DNA of 64,000 bases from positions 124,001 through 188,000 of the forward strand of contig JACIYI010000003.1 of assembly GCA_014360005.1 (NCBI GenBank). Reading direction: 5' to 3'. The position numbers and the translations under genes are program-made. Shown piece after piece: positions 56,620 through 64,000 of this stretch. The stretch comes from Candidatus Aminicenantota bacterium (GTDB lineage Bacteria > Acidobacteriota > Aminicenantia > Aminicenantales > Saccharicenantaceae). The notes below the pieces were generated by a model, which saw nothing but the letters and a program-made list of their open reading frames with translations, did no database searches and had not been told where the DNA came from. Numbering within the stretch: position 1 is the first letter of the stretch; every line of letters begins with the position of its first letter.

Positions 56620-56670
56620 TTTTTTAGGGAAGAAAGCAGTTTTACACGAAGAGATCTTATCTGGGCACAA

Positions 56671-59600
56671 GTCGCAATCCCTTCTTATTCAGAGGTCCTA
56701 TTCCTACGAGGAAGAAGAAAAGGGGGTATGACTTCGGTCATGGTCGCAATCCCTTCTTATTCAGAGGTCCTATTCCTACAGGGCGAAAATTTCGCCATCG
56801 GAATTCGGAACTCGGTCGCAATCCCTTCTTATTCAGAGGTCCTATTCCTACTTTTAAGGATTAAAAAACAAGACGTTTTGAGCAGTCGCAATCCCTTCTT
56901 ATTCAGAGGTCCTATTCCTACCAACCCGTTTTAACGGGTTGTAGGTAGGGACGGGCTGTCGCAATCCCTTCTTATTCAGAGGTCCTATTCCTACCAGCCT
57001 GGTGGTCTACCTCCAGGGCTGCACGGGGGTCGCAATCCCTTCTTATTCAGAGGTCCTATTCCTACTGAGACCCGGGACCCGGAGGAAGAGGAAGAGGCGG
57101 AGTCGCAATCCCTTCTTATTCAGAGGTCCTATTCCTACGAGCATTCTTCACATCACAATCGGAAATATCGGCATTGGTCGCAATCCCTTCTTATTCAGAG
57201 GTCCTATTCCTACTAAGCGGATTCGGCTTATATCGCTGAAAGTGACGACGGGTCGCAATCCCTTCTTATTCAGAGGTCCTATTCCTACAAGTGGGCCTAT
57301 AAAAAGAATGGGGTAAAGGGTCGCAATCCCTTCTTATTCAGAGGTCCTATTCCTACTGGATGGTGTTTATAATCCTATTGAAGGGGAAGATGGGTCGCAA
57401 TCCCTTCTTATTCAGAGGTCCTATTCCTACTGAATTGGTTGAGGAAGATTAGCTTGGTAACCAAGTCGCAATCCCTTCTTATTCAGAGGTCCTATTCCTA
57501 CAGGGCGAAAATTTCGCCATCGGAATTCGGAACTCGGTCGCAATCCCTTCTTATTCAGAGGTCCTATTCCTACTCGATGCTAGAGTGATTAGCTGCGATG
57601 AATGTGAGTCGCAATCCCTTCTTATTCAGAGGTCCTATTCCTACTGGGCGACATAGAAATATATCAATAATAGCAGTTTCCGTCGCAATCCCTTCTTATT
57701 CAGAGGTCCTATTCCTACCTGGGTTAGATGTGGATAAGATAAAAGCCAAAGGTCGCAATCCCTTCTTATTCAGAGGTCCTATTCCTACAGGAAACCTTGA
57801 TCACTATGATGAAAAAAGGAAAAGATGTCGCAATCCCTTCTTATTCAGAGGTCCTATTCCTACAAAAAGTGTTGGATAGGATAGAACAGGAAACGACTGT
57901 CGCAATCCCTTCTTATTCAGAGGTCCTATTCCTACGACGTTTTTTCAAGAGCTTTTGAATCTTGAGAAAGAAGTCGCAATCCCTTCTTATTCAGAGGTCC
58001 TATTCCTACCAGGCTCTCAGCCCGGAATATCTGGGCTGGGGGGTCGTCGCAATCCCTTCTTATTCAGAGGTCCTATTCCTACGAGAGAAGATGAGAGAAA
58101 AAGAATCTCAAGAAAAAAGTCGCAATCCCTTCTTATTCAGAGGTCCTATTCCTACAATGAGTCAAGTTTTGACTTTGATGTGATACTGGGTCGCAATCCC
58201 TTCTTATTCAGAGGTCCTATTCCTACGAATTCAGCTCATCGATTGAGGGCGAAAATTTCGGTCGCAATCCCTTCTTATTCAGAGGTCCTATTCCTACAAA
58301 AGCCAGCGCGGGGGTTCGCGCTGGTAAAGGCACGTCGCAATCCCTTCTTATTCAGAGGTCCTATTCCTACATAGCTCACCAGTATCCGTTCTGAAACCAA
58401 ATTCACCACGTCGCAATCCCTTCTTATTCAGAGGTCCTATTCCTACAAACATTGGATATTAATTGACTTATTAAGGTTGGGTCGCAATCCCTTCTTATTC
58501 AGAGGTCCTATTCCTACCAGGGATTTGGGTCTAAAGTATGTCGTAGAGCAGTCGCAATCCCTTCTTATTCAGAGGTCCTATTCCTACCAGGGATTTGGGT
58601 CTAAAGTATGTCGTAGAGCAGTCGCAATCCCTTCTTATTCAGAGGTCCTATTCCTACAAAGCCTTCAAAATTTTATTCAGGAATGATGAGGGGGAGTCGC
58701 AATCCCTTCTTATTCAGAGGTCCTATTCCTACGTCGTCGTCGAATACAGAGTCGGCGGCGGATATGTCTGTCGCAATCCCTTCTTATTCAGAGGTCCTAT
58801 TCCTACTCTATTGGAGGTGCATTATGGCACAGGAAAAATGTCGCAATCCCTTCTTATTCAGAGGTCCTATTCCTACCGGAGAAAAAGCAGATGGCTCTGA
58901 GGAATTCTGGTCGCAATCCCTTCTTATTCAGAGGTCCTATTCCTACTGAATTGGTTGAGGAAGATTAGCTTGGTAACCAAGTCGCAATCCCTTCTTATTC
59001 AGAGGTCCTATTCCTACAGGGCGAAAATTTCGCCATCGGAATTCGGAACTCGGTCGCAATCCCTTCTTATTCAGAGGTCCTATTCCTACTCGATGCTAGA
59101 GTGATTAGCTGCGATGAATGTGAGTCGCAATCCCTTCTTATTCAGAGGTCCTATTCCTACGGTCGCCGGCAATAAGATCGTAGTCGGCGGTGAGTCGCAA
59201 TCCCTTCTTATTCAGAGGTCCTATTCCTACCCGAGAGTTTCGGCGGTGCAATCGCTCAGCTGAGTCGCAATCCCTTCTTATTCAGAGGTCCTATTCCTAC
59301 ACAGACCTTAGAGAATTGGAAAAGGAAATGGGTCGGAGGTCGCAATCCCTTCTTATTCAGAGGTCCTATTCCTACAGGAGACATCGAGGCCGGTCAAGAT
59401 ATATGGGCAAGGTCGCAATCCCTTCTTATTCAGAGGTCCTATTCCTACTAGGGCTGGTAAGATTCCGGTCCCTTAAAGCCAGTCGCAATCCCTTCTTATT
59501 CAGAGGTCCTATTCCTACAGTGTGCCGAGTGTAGCGGATGTGATTGAACAGGCGGTCGCAATCCCTTCTTATTCAGAGGTCCTATTCCTACAAAGGAGGT

Positions 59601-61985
59601 ACAAAATGAAAATAATCGATGTGAAGGAAGTCGCAATCCCTTCTTATTCAGAGGTCCTATTCCTACATGGCCAGGCACTACATCCGGGCTTATATAATAG
59701 TCGCAATCCCTTCTTATTCAGAGGTCCTATTCCTACGTAGAAATGCTTTCTATTATGGCGTTGACTAAAGGTCGCAATCCCTTCTTATTCAGAGGTCCTA
59801 TTCCTACTATATTATGGGTGTATCAAGGAGGTACAAGATGAAAAGTCGCAATCCCTTCTTATTCAGAGGTCCTATTCCTACCAAAGGAGATGGAGGGTAA
59901 TTTGCCAAAAGAGGTGGTGTCGCAATCCCTTCTTATTCAGAGGTCCTATTCCTACAACAAGGAGGTATGAGATGATTAATGAAAGCAAGTCGCAATCCCT
60001 TCTTATTCAGAGGTCCTATTCCTACTAGAGTTTCAACGGTGGGTAAAGAGATGGTTTGAAGTCGCAATCCCTTCTTATTCAGAGGTCCTATTCCTACCCG
60101 ACAGAGATAGTCATAAACGATACCGGAGACGAGGTGTCGCAATCCCTTCTTATTCAGAGGTCCTATTCCTACTGATGTGCGGGGGGCTTTTGGGTTCTTG
60201 AAGTTCTGTCGCAATCCCTTCTTATTCAGAGGTCCTATTCCTACTAGTTGTCCGAACTGCCAAAGGCAGGATTTGTGGGTGTCGCAATCCCTTCTTATTC
60301 AGAGGTCCTATTCCTACCGGGCGTGAGCTCGGCTTACCACCAGTTGCCGCTGTCGCAATCCCTTCTTATTCAGAGGTCCTATTCCTACTCATCTCGCTGA
60401 AGGTAACAACTGTCGAGGACTGGTTGTCGCAATCCCTTCTTATTCAGAGGTCCTATTCCTACGCGGGCCAAGGAGATAAAAATGGAAGAAAGAACAAGTC
60501 GCAATCCCTTCTTATTCAGAGGTCCTATTCCTACTTAAAAAGGAAGCGATTGTTAACAATCGCTTCAAGTCGCAATCCCTTCTTATTCAGAGGTCCTATT
60601 CCTACAAGGCCGCCCTAAACGCAAACCTGATAGACAAGCGTCGCAATCCCTTCTTATTCAGAGGTCCTATTCCTACCTTGCTGTTGGCCAGAGTGAATCA
60701 TATCTGTAAGCCTTCGTCGCAATCCCTTCTTATTCAGAGGTCCTATTCCTACAGCAGGCTTTGCTTCGGGAGTTCGGTTCGCTGAAGTCGCAATCCCTTC
60801 TTATTCAGAGGTCCTATTCCTACTATGAGAGGCGTAAAGCCAACGGCGAACTCATGAGTCGCAATCCCTTCTTATTCAGAGGTCCTATTCCTACCTCCGA
60901 TAGTGGTGAAGAAGCGAGGATAAACATGACGGGTCGCAATCCCTTCTTATTCAGAGGTCCTATTCCTACTGGAGCTCAGAGAAAAAATCAAAAAGGAGGT
61001 TGAGGTCGCAATCCCTTCTTATTCAGAGGTCCTATTCCTACTAGGATTCTGGTTGGGTATGGCTTTAAGGGCAAGTTGTCGCAATCCCTTCTTATTCAGA
61101 GGTCCTATTCCTACTGGAAAGGCACATGGTTCACCCTGCAGGATTTGTCGCAATCCCTTCTTATTCAGAGGTCCTATTCCTACAAAAACAACTTATTGAA
61201 AAGCTCAGACGCTTCAAGGGTCGCAATCCCTTCTTATTCAGAGGTCCTATTCCTACGCGGCCTCCTGCAGGTAATTCATCAGGGCCGAAAGGTCGCAATC
61301 CCTTCTTATTCAGAGGTCCTATTCCTACTCAGAAATCTTTATCGGATTATTTCCAACAGACTTCTTGTCGCAATCCCTTCTTATTCAGAGGTCCTATTCC
61401 TACGCCTTAGAATGGCTAAATTGCCAAAAGGTGACCCAGTCGCAATCCCTTCTTATTCAGAGGTCCTATTCCTACCGGGCCGAGTGCCCCTTCTGTGGAA
61501 CGGTGGCACCAGTCGCAATCCCTTCTTATTCAGAGGTCCTATTCCTACTACCGGTGCCCTGTTCTGAACCGATGGGAGTGCCGTTTGTCGCAATCCCTTC
61601 TTATTCAGAGGTCCTATTCCTACTTAATCTTTTTGGCAATCGGCGCGATTGGACTCGTCGCAATCCCTTCTTATTCAGAGGTCCTATTCCTACTAAGGGA
61701 ATACAAAGAATCCCGTGGACTTACAGTCGCAATCCCTTCTTATTCAGAGGTCCTATTCCTACTGAAAAAAATTAAAAAAATATTTGACAAATTAAATAAT
61801 AAGTCGCAATCCCTTCTTATTCAGAGGTCCTATTCCTACAAAGGAGAAAAAAATGAGAATGATAGTTGTCAGGAACAGGTCGCAATCCCTTCTTATTCAG
61901 AGGTCCTATTCCTACTGAAAAGATTACCAAGCAGGAATTTCTTTCCAGGTCGCAATCCCTTCTTATTCAGAGGTCCTATTCCTAC
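56671..61985 (-). CRISPR. CRISPR array 2 (74 repeats)
   Basis: I counted 74 copies of the same 37-bp repeat as in array 1, with 73 spacers of about 33-39 bases. The leader is on the right (61986-62093), so it is read leftwards and the newest spacers should be near 61985. A three-spacer block (57431-57607) recurs at 58947-59123, and one spacer occurs twice in a row (58518 and 58588). Repeats show no visible decay even at the old, left end. Confidence 0.99.
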
Positions 61986-62093
61986 TGCGAGCCTTTATAA
62001 CTTCTTTATTATCAACATAATACAAAGCCCCTTGACAAGATTTTTCATAACTCGCCGAGTTTACGAAGAAACGTTTCCGAAATGTTTCTTTTT
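61986..62093 (-). promoter_or_regulatory. leader of CRISPR array 2
   Basis: Same element as leader 1, with only two differences in 108 bases. Promoter candidate on the minus strand: TTGTCA (62038-62033) and GATAAT (62013-62008). The AACTCGCCGAGTT palindrome is at 62049-62061. Confidence 0.85.
62068..62088. promoter_or_regulatory. tandem-palindrome operator candidate, leader 2
   Basis: Identical to the copy in leader 1 (54063-54083) and at the same distance from the array. Confidence 0.6.
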
Positions 62094-62120
62094 CTGCCAA
62101 ATTCAAGACTTGTTTAAAGC

Positions 62121-63074
62121 TCATTCTTTAATAATTCTGTATTTACCCAGGCCAAAAGAAGTTCCTTTCCCAACGCGGAAAACTTCCCCTGCCCTTAATA
62201 AGGGCATAAACTCAGATACCCGTCCTTTATAAATAATTCTGCCAGTTAGTCCGCCCAGCTTCATTCTGACTTTCTGCCGGTTGGAGTATCTTTCCCAATC
62301 AACCCAGGTAGCTTCATTCTTCTCCAGCCTGACATTCATAGCCTTTTCTATTATTCTTTTATGGTCCCATTCAGCTTTTCTTTTTTCCCCATGAAAATAA
62401 TTTAAGAGCGCTAATCGCCTGAGTAAATTAGTCACCAAAATATGAAATTCCAGTCTGGAAACAAATTCCCTCTGGTACTTAATCCGCACAGGTGTTATTA
62501 AATCAAGAACAACCTCTCTTTCATAATCATCAGCCGGTTCTTCTGCTTCAGCAATCTGCTCAGGAACTTCAAGATATCTATAGTGATCAGGTTTTAACAC
62601 CCGATTTTTGCCTTCATAAATTTGCCCCCCATCTACTGTAATCCCGGCCAGCTCGTATTTGCCGCGGCCCCGTCCGATACCCAGCTCCCCAAGATATTCA
62701 AAAGCCATGACAAAATAAGGAAGATAATCGACTGCCTTCCCGATCAGGACTACGGCGAAAGATATTTCAGAAGCAGCTTCATAGTTTTGACGCTTCTCCT
62801 CTGGCGGTTCAATGATAAAGGGATGGGGAATCGTTTCATACTTATCCATGTTGAAAACGGCTGAGTTCTCAGGAGCGGGAGTTTCAAAAATATAGGCATA
62901 GGCACATTCCTGAACAATCGGACAATTCCGACAATCCTTATTCCTGAAAACACAGACTACCCTTTTAAAAGCATTGCCAAATCCACCCCTGAAAGCCGAG
63001 CCTTTATAAGGTGGAAGACGAATAGGCTCCAGGGCCCGGATGACAAAGTCCAACTTCTGATATTTAATTATCAT
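62121..63074 (-). CDS. cas6: Cas6-type pre-crRNA endoribonuclease
   Basis: A 317-residue RAMP protein of the Cas6 family (PF10040 type), which cuts the long array transcript within each repeat. Visible are the N-terminal PYKGSAFRGGFGNAF, the cysteine cluster CVFRNKDCRNCPIVQEC (about 41-57, possible zinc site), the glycine-rich ELGIGRGRGKYEL and the C-terminal loop GKGTSFGLGKYRI typical for RAMPs. The catalytic residues cannot be fixed by eye. It lies 27 bases from the array 2 leader and 28 bases after csx3 on the same strand, so it is likely the last gene of a type III effector/accessory operon that begins outside the window. Confidence 0.88.
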   Translation of the reverse strand: MIIKYQKLDFVIRALEPIRLPPYKGSAFRGGFGNAFKRVVCVFRNKDCRNCPIVQECAYAYIFETPAPENSAVFNMDKYETIPHPFIIEPPEEKRQNYEAASEISFAVVLIGKAVDYLPYFVMAFEYLGELGIGRGRGKYELAGITVDGGQIYEGKNRVLKPDHYRYLEVPEQIAEAEEPADDYEREVVLDLITPVRIKYQREFVSRLEFHILVTNLLRRLALLNYFHGEKRKAEWDHKRIIEKAMNVRLEKNEATWVDWERYSNRQKVRMKLGGLTGRIIYKGRVSEFMPLLRAGEVFRVGKGTSFGLGKYRIIKE

Positions 63075-63102
63075 AGGTATAACTTATCTTTAATGTTAAT
63101 AC

Positions 63103-63345
63103 TCAAAATGGGTCGTGATTAAAAATAATCATATCACCGGTGACCGGCGAGCGGTAGATAAGTTTCCTGGCTTTGCCGTGAAGAAAATGAGCGATTTTTA
63201 AGTATAGCCAGATCGGTCCTGCTCCATGGAGAATAACCACGTTTCCTTGTCCAGCCAACCTGGCCACTTTATTAAGATATTCATCCAGCTCGCTTAATTT
63301 GGCAGCGCCTCTATAAAGAGAAGAAACATCAATCTCAACTTCCAT
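63103..63345 (-). CDS. csx3: Csx3-like protein (ring nuclease Crn3 family)
   Basis: An 80-residue Csx3-like protein. The family core VVILHGAGPIWLYLKIAHFL matches the Csx3 pattern (GRGPIWLYxxxxH), and the C-terminal strand ends in NHDPF near the usual SH. Csx3/Crn3 degrades the second messenger cyclic tetra-adenylate made by type III effectors. In place of the usual Asp-Pro-Arg-Leu-Gly the protein has RSPVTG, so an Asp linked to catalysis seems to be missing, while the IAH histidine is kept. It overlaps the HEPN gene by 11 bases, placing nuclease and messenger-removing protein in one unit. Confidence 0.75.
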   Translation of the reverse strand: MEVEIDVSSLYRGAAKLSELDEYLNKVARLAGQGNVVILHGAGPIWLYLKIAHFLHGKARKLIYRSPVTGDMIIFNHDPF

Positions 63346-64000
63346 GTTTTTGCTCCTTCATGACAAATTCAGCTTCATTGATAAGCTCATCCACTTTTCT
63401 CATAGACCTGTCGGGGTAAATATTTTCCCTTCTTTTCATTAAAGCATGGGCCACTTTATTCCTCAGCTGGGTTACTTTATCCCACAATTTATGTAAAGGA
63501 TCCTGGGACTTGCTTTTCACTGCCTCACCCAATTTCTTTTCTACTTCTTCACGTCTTTCCTTTTCATAAGGATCCATACCAGAAGCTAAACAAACATAGG
63601 TAACAATGGCTTCTCTTAAAACCAACAAGGCTTGACTTGGCTTTTTGTTTTCCAGGTACCATTTAGCAGCTTCTAACTGAGCTTCCCATTCTGTTGGTTT
63701 CTTAAATCTTCCAATCATCTCTTTAAGTTCAGGTAAAAGAAGGCTGAGGGGTTTTAAATAAACATTTGTCTCCTGACGTAAGGTCTCATCATCCAGAAGC
63801 TGTGTTAGCACGCCAGATATTTCTCCGAGCTGAGGCACATAGGTCATCTTGGTGATATCAGTCAATTCTTTTAATTCTCTTTTAAGGTTGGCTAATTTTA
63901 GCGGCTGCTTAATCCCCTGCTTTCTTATCTGTTTTTCTGCTCTTTCCGTTAGCAAGCACAAATCATCCAGGTCTCCATACTTTTTTAAGGAAGCAATGGC
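63335..64000 (-). CDS. Csx1/TM1812-type CRISPR ribonuclease, C-terminal HEPN part
   Basis: The visible 221 residues are the C-terminal half of a probable CARF-HEPN ribonuclease (Csx1/Csx2, TM1812 family) that type III systems switch on by cyclic oligoadenylate. The HEPN active-site motif R-x4-H is present as RNKVAH, preceded by ENKKPSQALLVLREAIVTYVC, the usual HEPN helix. The frame is open to the right edge, so the CARF sensor and start lie outside; the TTG at 63961 is internal. The stop overlaps csx3 by 11 bases. Confidence 0.78.
   Translation of the reverse strand, partial: AIASLKKYGDLDDLCLLTERAEKQIRKQGIKQPLKLANLKRELKELTDITKMTYVPQLGEISGVLTQLLDDETLRQETNVYLKPLSLLLPELKEMIGRFKKPTEWEAQLEAAKWYLENKKPSQALLVLREAIVTYVCLASGMDPYEKERREEVEKKLGEAVKSKSQDPLHKLWDKVTQLRNKVAHALMKRRENIYPDRSMRKVDELINEAEFVMKEQKHGS

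Noticed and set aside
56922..56957. Hairpin read as a terminator inside array 2
   Set aside because: It lies wholly within a spacer and so reflects the captured target rather than a local terminator.
52848..62232. Many open frames encoding repeats such as SQSLLIQRSYSY, VAIPSYSEVLFL and RNPFLFRGPIPT
   Set aside because: These are the 37-bp CRISPR repeat translated in its three frames. They are not repeat proteins.

Overview
The window looks like a chromosomal piece of a Gram-negative, GC-moderate bacterium of the Acidobacteriota/Candidatus Aminicenantes kind. This is an inference from gene families, not from a marker-gene tree. The pointers are a GWxTD-domain protein with TPRs, a TonB-dependent receptor with an N-terminal carboxypeptidase-regulatory domain, sulfatase-TPR fusions, two CBM9/DUF5916 outer-membrane proteins and a GTP-type PEP carboxykinase.

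Layout. 1-6205: end of a P1-family peptidase, an Asp/Glu racemase, rpsU (with a clear sigma-70 promoter), lipA, a metallophosphoesterase, a DUF1848 protein and an acidic zinc-ribbon/RDD-like membrane protein. 6850-6924: tRNA-Val(CAC). 7058-10385: a large TonB-dependent receptor behind a perfect sigma-54 promoter and ending in a strong terminator. 10750-16243: sulfatase-like/TPR, carboxypeptidase-regulatory/TPR and GWxTD/TPR proteins on the minus strand. 16425-19395: rpoD and small genes. 19749-22457: a DUF5916 protein, followed by a broken DUF486 gene.

22889-42827 is largely an arabinose/arabinan locus: GntR and LacI regulators, two GH127 beta-L-arabinofuranosidases, a GH51 alpha-L-arabinofuranosidase, ribulokinase, ribulose-5-phosphate 4-epimerase and a FucI-like isomerase that probably stands in for AraA. 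PEP carockinase (pckG) lies inside it between two 184-bp direct repeats. Extracellular or periplasmic hydrolases would free L-arabinose, which AraA-like, AraB and AraD would convert to xylulose-5-phosphate. 42962-52269 holds an amidohydrolase, a zinc-dependent phospholipase C-like protein, an HD-GYP protein paired with a HEAT-like protein, and a second DUF5916 protein.

52569-64000 is a large CRISPR-Cas island, visibly richer in AT than the rest. It has two arrays with the same 37-bp repeat (20 and 74 repeats) and nearly identical leaders on their right, so both are read leftwards. Between them is a compact four-gene adaptation operon, cas2-cas1-cas1b-cas2b, whose second Cas1 lacks the catalytic histidine. 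Beyond array 2 are cas6, csx3 and a HEPN protein of the Csx1/TM1812 type that runs off the window, which points to a type III system. A 21-bp tandem palindrome occurs in both leaders and upstream of the cas operon. Many spacers carry a Shine-Dalgarno plus start codon in one orientation only, so the crRNAs would be antisense to target mRNA. The doubled adaptation module with its shared operator is the best candidate here for something undescribed.
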